In this document: one piece after another, positions 10,026 through 17,972 of the stretch
How the letters are laid out: the number at the start of each line of letters is the position of its first letter
Numbering within the stretch: position 1 is the stretch's first letter
From: Clostridium sp.
GTDB taxonomy: Bacteria; Bacillota; Clostridia; Lachnospirales; Lachnospiraceae
NCBI GenBank assembly: GCA_023667695.1
Contig: JAMOZY010000002.1
Location: 148,229-212,228 of the forward strand
DNA length: 64,000 nucleotides
Direction of reading: 5' to 3'
The notes under the pieces: generated by a model
What the model was told of the DNA's origin: nothing
Databases searched by the model: none
The model's input: the letters and a program-made list of their open reading frames with translations, nothing else
Translations under genes and position numbers: made by a program

Positions 10026-11108
10026 TTATAATCGTTGGCAGATTAAGTCGCCCATTTCAGAACAGCTTACCAAGGTCATGCCCTCATCCATAATATCACA
10101 GGTACGATAATGCTCTTGTAATACCTGTTTTATAGCTGCCTCGATGGAATCCGCTTCTTTATCCATGTCAAAGGAGAACCGGAGCATCATGGCTGCGGAC
10201 AAGATGGTTGCAATTGGATTCGCCTTATTCTGACCTGCGATATCCGGTGCCGAACCGCCGCTTGGCTCATACATACCGAATTTGGTTTCATTCAGGCTGG
10301 CAGATGCCAGCATCCCAATGGAACCGGTTACCATAGAAGCTTCATCGGATAAAATGTCGCCAAACATATTCTCGGTCAGGATTACATCGAACTGCGCCGG
10401 GTCCTTTACTAACTGCATGGCACAGTTATCAACCAGCATATGCTCTAATGTAACCTCCGGATAGTCCTTTGCGACCTCCTCGACGACCTTCCGCCATAAC
10501 CGGGAAGAATCCAATACGTTAGCCTTATCCACACTGGTGACCTTCTTCCGTCTCTTCATGGCAATATCGAAACCGCGAATCGCAATCCGACGGATTTCAT
10601 TTTCATCATAGGTCAATTGGTCGTATGCCTTTAAGACGCCATTCTCTTCTACAGTCTTGCGTTCGCCAAAGTACAGACCGCCGGTCAGTTCCCGCATAAT
10701 CATCATATCAAAGCCTTTATCGGAAATCTCTTCCTTTAACGGACAGGCTCCCTTTAATTCCGGATATAATACAGCCGGTCTTAAATTGGCAAATAAGTTC
10801 AATTCCTTTCGGATTTTCAATAATCCGGCTTCCGGTCTTAACTCCGGCGGAAGCTGATACCATGGGGAAGTCGTGGTATTTCCTCCAATCGAGCCAAGCA
10901 AAACTGCATCTGCCGCCTTAGCCGCTGCAATCGCTTCATCCGTCAAAGGAACTCCATGGGCATCAATGGAACAGCCGCCCATTAATATCTGTTCATATTG
11001 AAATGTATGTCCATATTTATCGCCAATAGCATCTAACACCTTCATCGCCTGGGTGACGACCTCCGGTCCAATGCCATCGCCTTTAATTACTGCTATATTC
11101 ACATTCAT
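10026..11108 (-). CDS. leuB: 3-isopropylmalate dehydrogenase
   Basis: 360 residues. NAD-dependent oxidation and decarboxylation of 3-isopropylmalate in leucine synthesis. Seen: IAVIKGDGIGPEVV at the N-terminus, the loop GLYFGERKT, KANVLDSSRLWRKVVEE, and the signature NMFGDILSDEASMVTGSIGM. The start at 11108 is chosen from an AAAGGA nine bases upstream. Ten further in-frame codons lack a site. It is the first gene after a strong promoter at 11170-11198 and leads into ilvD, ilvB, serC, serA and asd. leuC and leuD lie upstream on the same strand behind a terminator. Confidence 0.95.
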   Translation of the reverse strand: MNVNIAVIKGDGIGPEVVTQAMKVLDAIGDKYGHTFQYEQILMGGCSIDAHGVPLTDEAIAAAKAADAVLLGSIGGNTTTSPWYQLPPELRPEAGLLKIRKELNLFANLRPAVLYPELKGACPLKEEISDKGFDMMIMRELTGGLYFGERKTVEENGVLKAYDQLTYDENEIRRIAIRGFDIAMKRRKKVTSVDKANVLDSSRLWRKVVEEVAKDYPEVTLEHMLVDNCAMQLVKDPAQFDVILTENMFGDILSDEASMVTGSIGMLASASLNETKFGMYEPSGGSAPDIAGQNKANPIATILSAAMMLRFSFDMDKEADSIEAAIKQVLQEHYRTCDIMDEGMTLVSCSEMGDLICQRL

Positions 11109-11169
11109 AATCCGACATCCTTTCCAGCTTATAACCACCTGACAAACAGGTACAAAAACTTTATCCTAT

Positions 11170-11198
11170 ATCATAAAACATTTATGTCGATTTTTCAA
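11170..11198 (-). promoter_or_regulatory. Sigma-A-type promoter ahead of leuB
   Basis: On the minus strand TTGAAA, 17 bases, then TATGAT. It lies between the histidine phosphatase gene and leuB and would drive leuB-ilvD-ilvB-serC-serA-asd independently of leuC. Confidence 0.6.
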
Positions 11199-11231
11199 TG
11201 AAAAAATTCGGAAATGACCGGTCCTCCCCTT

Positions 11232-11813
11232 CTAATCCGCCGGATTTGCAAAAACCTCTTCATAACCGCAATAATTTTTTCCATGAAAATCAAATCGTAC
11301 AATCCATGGCTTGATATTCATAATCCGCATGAAATCCTCATATCCAAAATCCGGATTAAAATAGTGAATGATGGTACTTAATGCCGTTCCATGACTGCCG
11401 ATTATCATCGTTTCATCCGGATACAGTCCAACCAGCTCCAGTAATTTTCCAACATTCCGTTTCTGCACCTCTTCTAAGGTTTCACACCCCTCCAGTCGGA
11501 ACGTAAAATCATTCCATGCCTGTCTACAGGCAGCATAATACTCCTCTGCCGGTGCTATGACGGACCACTCCCGAAATTCCTCTGCCGTCTGAAGGGGTAA
11601 CTTCATATAGTCAGCAAAGGGCTGTATGGTATCCACTGCCCGCCGGAAATGACTGGAATAGATATGCAGCCGTTCCCGATGCAGATTTTGTGCAATCAGA
11701 TAATCTCTTGCCTTATAGCGGTCCTGCATTCCCTCCTCCGTCAGTCTGCGGTCTGAATCAATGGGATTGCTGTAATCCGTCTGTGCATGTCTTACAAAAT
11801 AAACCTTCGTCAA
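11232..11813 (-). CDS. Histidine phosphatase family protein (phosphoglycerate mutase-like)
   Basis: 193 residues. Seen: the RHAQT motif at residues 8-12 (phospho-histidine), SSHFRRAVDTIQPF with the second arginine, an E-rich middle, and IGSHGTALSTII with the second histidine. These are the catalytic residues of the branch-1 histidine phosphatase family. Family knowledge: members include cofactor-dependent mutases and many phosphatases, among them a phosphoserine phosphatase class. It sits between leuD and leuB in an operon that also makes serine but shows no serB, so a phosphoserine phosphatase role is possible (inference). The start codon is TTG at 11813, chosen because AGGAGA lies seven bases upstream and no ATG or GTG fits. 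Confidence 0.8.
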   Translation of the reverse strand: MTKVYFVRHAQTDYSNPIDSDRRLTEEGMQDRYKARDYLIAQNLHRERLHIYSSHFRRAVDTIQPFADYMKLPLQTAEEFREWSVIAPAEEYYAACRQAWNDFTFRLEGCETLEEVQKRNVGKLLELVGLYPDETMIIGSHGTALSTIIHYFNPDFGYEDFMRIMNIKPWIVRFDFHGKNYCGYEEVFANPAD

Positions 11814-11909
11814 TGTTTTCTCCTATTCTTGCTACCGCCTCAATGTCCCAGATAAAACAGAAGCATTTTTCCATATCCCTTTATCTGCCAGCGGAATATA
11901 TCTTCAAAA

Positions 11910-11945
11910 GAGCTTCTTCAGATATCCTTCCACCTGAAAAAGCTC
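11910..11945 (-). terminator. Intrinsic terminator after leuD
   Basis: Minus-strand stem of 12 pairs (GAGCTTTTTCAG with CTGAAGAAGCTC, one G-T pair), a 12-base loop and a TTTT tail, 13 bases after the leuD stop. It separates leuCD from the following genes, possibly only partly. Confidence 0.65.
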
Positions 11946-11958
11946 CTCTGACTCATTC

Positions 11959-12444
11959 CTATTTATTATTAATGTAATTTACCAAACCTTCCGCCTTGAT
12001 GATTTCCTGCATAAATGCTGGAAATGCCTGACCCTTGTACTCCGTACCCTTCGTCCGGTTATAAATCATACCGCTGTCAAAATCGATTTCCACTTCATCC
12101 CCAGCCTGAATCTCATCTGCCGCTTCCTTACACTCAATAATCGGCAGACCGATATTGATGGCATTCCGATAAAATATTCTGGCAAAGGTCTCTGCAATGA
12201 CGCAGCTGATTCCGGATGCCTTAATCGCAATCGGTGCATGTTCTCTGGATGAACCACAGCCAAAATTTTTATTTGCTACCATGATGTCCCCCGGCTTTAC
12301 CCGTTTGACAAACGCAGGATCAATATCCTCCATGCAATTCTTCGCCAGCTCTGCCGGGTCGGAAGAATTCAGATAACGTGCCGGAATAATGACGTCTGTA
12401 TCTACATTATCCCCATATTTATGAACAATTCCATGTGCTTTCAT
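11959..12444 (-). CDS. leuD: 3-isopropylmalate dehydratase, small subunit
   Basis: 161 residues, the short bacterial/archaeal form. With LeuC it isomerises 2-isopropylmalate to 3-isopropylmalate. Seen: the swivel-domain motifs [15 protein letters not shown] and [19 protein letters not shown] (substrate-binding serines and arginine), and the [10 protein letters not shown] segment. AAGGAGG precedes the ATG. It follows leuC by 79 bases and is followed by a terminator. Confidence 0.95.
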   Translation of the reverse strand: MKAHGIVHKYGDNVDTDVIIPARYLNSSDPAELAKNCMEDIDPAFVKRVKPGDIMVANKNFGCGSSREHAPIAIKASGISCVIAETFARIFYRNAINIGLPIIECKEAADEIQAGDEVEIDFDSGMIYNRTKGTEYKGQAFPAFMQEIIKAEGLVNYINNK

Positions 12445-12523
12445 GCTTTGTTTTCCTCCTTATAAATCCTCTGATTCCACATATCTTACTCGAATTGATA
12501 TCCACTACTATCTTGCCAAATCT

Positions 12524-13786
12524 CTATTCCAGTTCCCGAGGACAGGAAATCTTTCCCGTAATGGCAGATGCCGCCGCCACTGCCGGAGATGCTAGATAAA
12601 TTTCAGAATCCACATGCCCCATCCGGCCTACAAAGTTACGATTTGTAGTTGCAACTGCCCGCTCTCCTGCTGCTAAGATACCCATGTGACCGCCTAAGCA
12701 AGGACCACAGGTCGGGGTACTGACAATGGCGCCTGCCTCGATAAAGATTTTCAATAAGCCCTCCTCCATCGCCTGTAAGTAAATGGTCTGGGTGGCAGGG
12801 ATAATGATTGCCCGTAGACCTTTCGCAATTTTTCTTCCCTTCATAATCTCCGCCGCAATCCGCAAATCTGTAATATGCCCATTGGTACAAGAGCCGATGA
12901 CCACCTGGTCAATCGTAATATCACCAACCTCATCAATCGTCTTCGTATTCTCCGGTAAATGAGGAAATGCAACGGTCGGCTTCAGCGCAGACAAATCAAT
13001 GGTATAGGTCTCATCATAAACTGCATCTTCATCTGCCTCATATACGGTATATGCCTTGGTGGAATGCTCCTTCATGTATTCGATGGTCACATCATCCACC
13101 GGAAAGATTCCATTCTTACCGCCGGCTTCAATCGCCATATTTGCCATAGTGAAGCGGTCATCCATGGAAAGATACTGAATACCGTCTCCGGTAAATTCCA
13201 TCGACTTGTATAAAGCGCCATCTACACCTATTGTTCCGATAATATGAAGAATAATATCCTTTCCGCTAATCCATTTTCCCGGTTTTCCCGTCAATACGAA
13301 CCGGATAGCAGAAGGCACCTTAAACCATGCTTTACCAGTTGCCATACCGGCTGCCATATCCGTACTTCCCACACCGGTAGAAAATGCTCCCAAGGCTCCG
13401 TAAGTACAAGTATGAGAATCTGCACCGATTACTGCATTTCCTGCAACGACCAGACCTTTCTCCGGCAAAAGAGCATGCTCGATTCCCATTTCTCCTACAT
13501 CAAAGAAATTGGTAATATCGTGAGCATTGGCATATTCCCTTACACACTTGCAATGCTCCGCACTCTTAATATCCTTATTCGGCGTAAAGTGGTCTAATAC
13601 CATTGCAACCTTATCCTTGTCAAAGACCTCCTGCTGCTTGAATTTCTCCATCTCATGAATGGCAACCGGGGTGGTTACATCATTTCCCAATACCATATCA
13701 AGGTTTGCTTCTATTAATTGTCCTGCTTCTACGGATTCTAAGCCGGCATGTGCCGCCAGAATCTTCTGTGTCATTGTCATTCCCAT
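12524..13786 (-). CDS. leuC: 3-isopropylmalate dehydratase, large subunit
   Basis: 420 residues, the short LeuC/HacA-type form. Seen: the cluster-binding segments [11 protein letters not shown] and [36 protein letters not shown], and the C-terminal [20 protein letters not shown]. An AGGAGG eight bases ahead of ATG 13786 fixes the start. It is the first gene of the leucine unit and is divergent from a LysR-type regulator (14658-15551), which may control it. The 871-base gap between them holds the hairpin element at 13828-14504, whose left copy would lie in the leuC leader if leuC is transcribed from further right. Confidence 0.95.
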   Translation of the reverse strand: MGMTMTQKILAAHAGLESVEAGQLIEANLDMVLGNDVTTPVAIHEMEKFKQQEVFDKDKVAMVLDHFTPNKDIKSAEHCKCVREYANAHDITNFFDVGEMGIEHALLPEKGLVVAGNAVIGADSHTCTYGALGAFSTGVGSTDMAAGMATGKAWFKVPSAIRFVLTGKPGKWISGKDIILHIIGTIGVDGALYKSMEFTGDGIQYLSMDDRFTMANMAIEAGGKNGIFPVDDVTIEYMKEHSTKAYTVYEADEDAVYDETYTIDLSALKPTVAFPHLPENTKTIDEVGDITIDQVVIGSCTNGHITDLRIAAEIMKGRKIAKGLRAIIIPATQTIYLQAMEEGLLKIFIEAGAIVSTPTCGPCLGGHMGILAAGERAVATTNRNFVGRMGHVDSEIYLASPAVAAASAITGKISCPRELE

Positions 13787-13861
13787 ATTCTATTCCTCCT
13801 ATCAAAATTATGGTAAGCATAACACCAATAAATTATGGTTTAGTGTACTAATTCTGCTACC

Positions 13862-14005
13862 GCGTCTTCCTGAGGATAAGTATCTCACGAAGACACGCTT
13901 TCGCTCCTGCCAGCACATAGCGGTACATAAGGGGTGAAAATACCACCCCTAAGTACCGATGTGCTTCTAAGGTCTTCTTTGAGATATTTATCCTCAGGAA
14001 GACGC
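13862..14005 (-). ncRNA. Large hairpin, left copy (sense on minus strand)
   Basis: Outer stem of 18 perfect pairs (13862-13879 with 13988-14005), then 6 pairs (13881-13886 with 13981-13986). Next come GAAGAC/GTCTTC, AGCACAT/ATGTGCT, CGGTAC/GTACCG, and an apical AGGGGTG/CACCCCT with a 7-base loop: about 50 pairs in all. The asymmetric internal loop on the 3' side contains GCGAAAGC, a GC-GAAA-GC minihairpin. The sense strand is the leuC strand. Whether it is transcribed is not known, so ncRNA is a working label. Confidence 0.55.
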
Positions 14006-14330
14006 TATCAAGGCAGGTGCAGTTCCATAATGCAATACATTTCAGATTCTGACTGTTCCAGAGTCAAAATCGGAATATCATATAATAAAACATCCGGATG
14101 GCATCTAAAGGGAAAACAGTTTTATCCATGGATATCTCAACCTACAGTTTTTCAGAAAATGGTTATGGCAGATTCATAGGAATACCGGATGCTTATATAT
14201 CCCTAAAGTAAAAGCATGTTTTAACTGTTGCGGTGTTTTCATATCATATATGCTGTTATGCATTTGTAGTGTCTGGTAATGATACGTTTTTAACTGCATA
14301 TCTGCTTTGTGGCTTGTCAGGGTTCTACAT

Positions 14331-14471
14331 GTCCGGAAGGTATCTATATGGTCGCAAGCAGACCTTAGAAGCACGTTGGTACTTAGGGGTGGTATTTTTA
14401 CCCCTTATGTACCATTACGTGCTGGCAGGAGCGAAAGCGTGTCTGCGGTGACCATATAGATACCGACGGAC
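14331..14471 (+). ncRNA. Large hairpin, right copy (sense on plus strand)
   Basis: Outer stems GTCCG/CGGAC (14331-14335, 14467-14471) and 15 perfect pairs (14339-14353 with 14450-14464). Then GCAGAC/GTCTGC, AGCACGT/ACGTGCT, TGGTAC/GTACCA, and an apical AGGGGTG/TACCCCT with one G-T pair. The outer arms share no sequence with the left copy, yet both copies are self-complementary. The 18-base 3' internal loop (14424-14440 region, with GCGAAAGC) is identical in both. It lies upstream of the lysR promoter, so it is probably not part of the lysR transcript. Confidence 0.55.
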
Positions 14472-14541
14472 TTTAGCAGGAAACTGCGATAAACCATAAT
14501 TTATAGTAGCTAGAGCCATGCCTACCTTTATTTAATTGTTG

Positions 14542-14571
14542 TTTACATCATATCACAGGATTTGTTATAAT
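14542..14571 (+). promoter_or_regulatory. Promoter of the LysR-type regulator gene
   Basis: TTTACA, 18 bases, then a perfect TATAAT. It ends 86 bases before the ATG of the LysR gene. Confidence 0.6.
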
Positions 14572-14657
14572 TGAAATATATAATAATAATATTTTCCATT
14601 ACTTTAAGTTATATTAATGAAGCATTGCAAAAATAAGCATTCAGGAAAGGAACGATT

Positions 14658-15551
14658 ATGAATCAGAATCTGAATTATTATAAGGTATTTTATACAGCAG
14701 CCAAATACAAAAATATTTCCAAGGCAGCGGATGCTTTGTTTATCAGCCAGCCGGCAATCAGTAAAACCCTGTCAAAGCTGGAAGAGAATCTGGATTGTAC
14801 TCTGTTCCACCGCACATCCAGAGGAATTACCCTGACAGCGGAAGGACAGCTTCTGTTTGAACGGATTCAGGATGCCTTTCAGATTATAGATTCCGGCGAA
14901 GAGGAACTGCGTCGTATGAATGAATTAGAGCTGGGACAGATTCGGATTGGGGTCAGCACCACCCTATGCAAATATATTCTGCTGCCCTATCTTCAAAACT
15001 TCATTCAAAAATATCCCAATATTCGAATTACCATCGAATGCCAGTCTACCATTCATACCCTTGCGCTTTTAGAAACCGGAACCATTGATATCGGACTGAT
15101 TGGTTCTACAAAGCACAGCAATGATATTGTATTTGAGGAACTACGTCAGATTCAGGACACCTTTGTTGCTGCTCCCGCTTATCTGCAGCATAATGCTATA
15201 CAGCAATCCAATCAGGCAGACCTGTTTCGCCGGGTAAATCTTATGCTGTTAAATGAAGAAAATATCAGCCGCCAGTATATTAATGACTATTTATATCAGA
15301 ACCAGATAAAGACCAATCAGATTCTGGAGGTAGGCACGATGGACCTGCTGATTGAATTTGCAAAAATTGGTCTTGGCATTGCCTGTGTGATTCGGGAATT
15401 TGTAGAAAAAGAGCTGGAAACCGGATATCTGACAGAGATTGCCATGCCCAAGCCCATAAAGGAACGAAGCGTGGGATTTGCTTATTCCAAATCCCACGCT
15501 CCTTCCAAAGCCACGATGCAGTTTTTAGAACATTCCTTACCGCCGGTATAA
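14658..15551 (+). CDS. LysR-family transcriptional regulator
   Basis: 297 residues. The N-terminal winged helix-turn-helix is clear (NYYKVFYTAAKYKNISKAAD, then SQPAISKTLSKLEENL and LFHRTSRGITLTAEG). A LysR substrate-binding domain follows (GQIRIGVSTTLCKYILLPYL and later MDLLIEFAKIGLGIACVI). AAAGGA precedes the ATG. It is transcribed away from leuC, the usual arrangement for a LysR regulator and its target, so control of leucine genes is a reasonable inference. The long hairpin element between them separates the two promoters. The effector cannot be predicted. Confidence 0.9.
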   Translation: MNQNLNYYKVFYTAAKYKNISKAADALFISQPAISKTLSKLEENLDCTLFHRTSRGITLTAEGQLLFERIQDAFQIIDSGEEELRRMNELELGQIRIGVSTTLCKYILLPYLQNFIQKYPNIRITIECQSTIHTLALLETGTIDIGLIGSTKHSNDIVFEELRQIQDTFVAAPAYLQHNAIQQSNQADLFRRVNLMLLNEENISRQYINDYLYQNQIKTNQILEVGTMDLLIEFAKIGLGIACVIREFVEKELETGYLTEIAMPKPIKERSVGFAYSKSHAPSKATMQFLEHSLPPV

Positions 15552-15592
15552 GCAGTTTTAGGAATCCTGCTCCTCTATATCAACCTTTCAGC

Positions 15593-16462
15593 TCATTCCT
15601 CCGTTTCTTCCAGACTGCCTTTCTTCTTACCTGCACCTCTTACCAGAAGAACAAATGGAAGCATACCAAAAACAAACATCACCACCGTATCCACCAAGCC
15701 AATCTCAAATGCATGTTCCACAGCTGTTTGATTCGTTATAAATAAAACAGAAATTAGGGAAACTACTGAATCCCAAACACCATGGGCAATCGCAGCGGGA
15801 TAAATCGAATCACTTTTCATTGTAATAAGAGTCAGTATATTTCCCATTCCAAAGCACGAAAAGCACATAGCAAGCATACCAAGCACCGGATGCTCCGCTC
15901 CATAGTTCAAGCCGTACAATAAAATCACGGGAGCATGCCAGAGTCCCCATATGATTCCACTAAGTACCATGGCTCCCGGCATCCCCATCACTTCCTGAAG
16001 CTTGGGCGTCAGATATCCACGCCAGCCAAGCTCCTCCCCTAATGCAATGAAAAATTGGACTACTCCCATTGCTATTCCATAGAATATATAAGCAATATAA
16101 GCAGGCAGAGATAATCCAGAGAAGATTTCATGTGAATAAAAGCCACCGTATATCATCGTTTCCACAATTCCTTCCACAATACCCAGCACAACCGGGAACA
16201 AAATTGCCACCAGATAATACATTCCATGCCCCTTCCAGTTCACCCGCAGATACATGTGCTGGAAGCCTTCCCCGGTAATCACCCTCGTCAATATACTGGA
16301 AAGCGCCGGTCCAAACATTAAAGTGCTTATCAGAGTAAACGCCGGATGCTCCATTGTCGTCACACCACAGAGATATGCGACTACTACCGGAATCCCTGTC
16401 AAAAGAAATGCAAGCGCTACAAAAATAATAATCCGTTTTATCGTCATTTTCTTATTTGTCAT
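15593..16462 (-). CDS. CPBP-family intramembrane metalloprotease
   Basis: 289 residues with about eight hydrophobic segments. Seen: the family motif EELGWRGYL (EExxxR) and the downstream WGLWHAPV with its histidine, as in Abi/CAAX-protease (CPBP) proteins. The start at 16462 follows GGTGG at normal spacing and overlaps the end of the upstream permease gene by 11 bases, so the two are co-translated. A longer frame of 31 codons inside the permease gene is rejected. It is the last gene of a GntR-ABC operon. In such operons a CPBP protein may process or give immunity to a peptide, but no peptide gene is seen here. Confidence 0.85.
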   Translation of the reverse strand: MTNKKMTIKRIIIFVALAFLLTGIPVVVAYLCGVTTMEHPAFTLISTLMFGPALSSILTRVITGEGFQHMYLRVNWKGHGMYYLVAILFPVVLGIVEGIVETMIYGGFYSHEIFSGLSLPAYIAYIFYGIAMGVVQFFIALGEELGWRGYLTPKLQEVMGMPGAMVLSGIIWGLWHAPVILLYGLNYGAEHPVLGMLAMCFSCFGMGNILTLITMKSDSIYPAAIAHGVWDSVVSLISVLFITNQTAVEHAFEIGLVDTVVMFVFGMLPFVLLVRGAGKKKGSLEETEE

Positions 16463-17207
16463 AGGTTTCCACCCCCATTTGATAGAATTTGCAGGATACC
16501 CGATAGGACAGGTAATAGAGGAGCGCGGAAGCATATGGCAGTGCTGCCTGTGCAATCATAAGCCCGTCCGAGCTTATCGCATTCTCCATCATCAGACATT
16601 GAAACAGCCAGTCCGTCATGTCATTCAGAGAACCAAATGCCGATAAATCCCCGAACAACAGATAAATAATCACGAGCATAACGACAATCAAAAACAGAAT
16701 CCCCTTATAGTTACCACCGTTTTTGCTGCCAAAGCGCACAAGAAACGGATATTCAAAGGCACGTAGCAGCAACTGTAAGTAAAATATCGGCAAAAATGGA
16801 ACGGAAGCAACGGAGATTCCATATACTGCACCGGAAATCATATAAAAAAATTGACATATTTCAAAGGCTGCCAGAGAAAGCAACAGGGTAAACCAGTATT
16901 TTGCTGCAATCTGTCCATTCCCTCTAAGGGGAGAAGCGGTAATAAAACCGGCCCATTTTTTATTTTCATCCACCTCAAAAATCGTAGACTGATAAACTCC
17001 CGTAATCAAAAACAAAATGATAAAAATCACCAGTTGCCACAGCATCAGCAATGTATCAGCCGGAAGCCCCATGGTTTCACTAAGCGTATTCAGGTAACCA
17101 CTTACCGCCGGAAAGAACAGAATTGCCAGTAGCAGTGCAAATGCGCCACCCAGCAGCAGAAGGTTCCTCTTTTGCAGTACCAGTTCCTTATAAATTAAAC
17201 CAAACAT
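16452..17207 (-). CDS. ABC-2 type permease
   Basis: 251 residues, six predicted membrane helices, beginning MFGLIYKELVLQKRNLLLLG. The N-terminal cytoplasmic helix (IYKELVLQKRN) is typical of ABC-2 permeases in YtrA-controlled operons. It is paralogous in layout to the next upstream gene (17223-17972), and the two probably form a heterodimeric channel with the ATPase at 17972-18850. There are no extracytoplasmic domains. The transported substrate is unknown. Confidence 0.8.
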   Translation of the reverse strand: MFGLIYKELVLQKRNLLLLGGAFALLLAILFFPAVSGYLNTLSETMGLPADTLLMLWQLVIFIILFLITGVYQSTIFEVDENKKWAGFITASPLRGNGQIAAKYWFTLLLSLAAFEICQFFYMISGAVYGISVASVPFLPIFYLQLLLRAFEYPFLVRFGSKNGGNYKGILFLIVVMLVIIYLLFGDLSAFGSLNDMTDWLFQCLMMENAISSDGLMIAQAALPYASALLYYLSYRVSCKFYQMGVETYDK

Positions 17208-17222
17208 AATCTCCGCCCTCCT

Positions 17223-17972
17223 TTACATAATTTCCCGCTTCTTTAACTGCCGGACGGTAGCCAGATAGCCAAGCAGCAGGGCAAAAAGCAAAAGAACCGG
17301 CGAAAGCATGGCTAATATGTCACGAAAGCCTATCATTTTCTCAAAAAGCAAATCTACCATAGCATCGGTATCCATATTAATAAATCCTGCTACCAGGGAC
17401 CGCAGCCAGAACAAAAGAACCATACAAATAAGAAGTAATGCAATAGCAATACGAATAATAACTGCATTTGCAGACTTATACCGAATGGTCATTGGAACAA
17501 CAACGGTACTGATAACGCCAACCAGCATTATGACAATCCAAAGAAACTGTATGCTTCCGCTCTCTATGTTTCTTCCACTCAGCCCGGCAAACAAAGCCAG
17601 ATTGCCGATTCCCAGCAGGAACATAAGAAGCAGCGCTCCCACTTTAATCACAAACTTCACCATGGCCAGGTTCTGTTCCTTCACAGGAAGGGTATACGAA
17701 TACAGGCACCATTTGCTTCTGTAATCCGAAATGATAATCCCTCCATCGCTGGAATATGTAATTCCCAGCAATACAATGGGCAGATAAGAAAAGGCATAAT
17801 AAGAGGCTATATCCACAAATTCAAACGCATCCTCCTCCAATTCTGCCAGATTTCCGTATAGAAGGCTCAGACGAATCAATACCCCAAGCAGAACAAACAA
17901 TACCACTATAATTCCTCCAACCATATAGGTCTTTCTCGCAAGATACAACTCTCTGTAAATCAGTCCCTTCAT
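17223..17972 (-). CDS. ABC-2 type permease
   Basis: 249 residues, six predicted membrane helices, beginning MKGLIYRELYLARKTYMVGG. The ATG overlaps the TAA of the ATPase gene (TAATG), a clear case of translational coupling. An upstream GTG in frame at 17981 is possible but less likely. With the neighbouring permease it would make the membrane part of an exporter. Confidence 0.8.
   Translation of the reverse strand: MKGLIYRELYLARKTYMVGGIIVVLFVLLGVLIRLSLLYGNLAELEEDAFEFVDIASYYAFSYLPIVLLGITYSSDGGIIISDYRSKWCLYSYTLPVKEQNLAMVKFVIKVGALLLMFLLGIGNLALFAGLSGRNIESGSIQFLWIVIMLVGVISTVVVPMTIRYKSANAVIIRIAIALLLICMVLLFWLRSLVAGFINMDTDAMVDLLFEKMIGFRDILAMLSPVLLLFALLLGYLATVRQLKKREIM

Larger units (their letters stand above)
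13828..14504. mobile_element. 677-bp inverted-repeat element carrying two large hairpins, unclassified
   Basis: The element is bounded by perfect 15-bp inverted repeats: ATAAATTATGGTTTA at 13828-13842 and its complement at 14490-14504. Inside each end, in inverted orientation, lies a hairpin of about 140 bases (13862-14005 and 14331-14471) sharing an 89-base core with 81 identities. Between hairpin and end each copy also has TAGCAG in its own sense direction. The inner 325 bases (14006-14330) show no convincing gene. Both ends can be read as AATTATGGTTTA repeats flanked by TA, as expected for an insertion at TA, but the TA could also belong to the repeat. No transposase is present, so a MITE-like non-autonomous element is one reading and a structured regulatory region for leuC/lysR is the other. 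Confidence 0.6.

Noticed and set aside
13934..14179. 81-codon frame inside the hairpin element
   Set aside because: It starts within the left hairpin, has no ribosome binding site and no recognisable protein pattern.
13828..14504. Retron-like msr/msd reading of the hairpins
   Set aside because: Long stems resemble msd, but there is no reverse transcriptase gene in the window and the two copies face outward within one inverted-repeat element.
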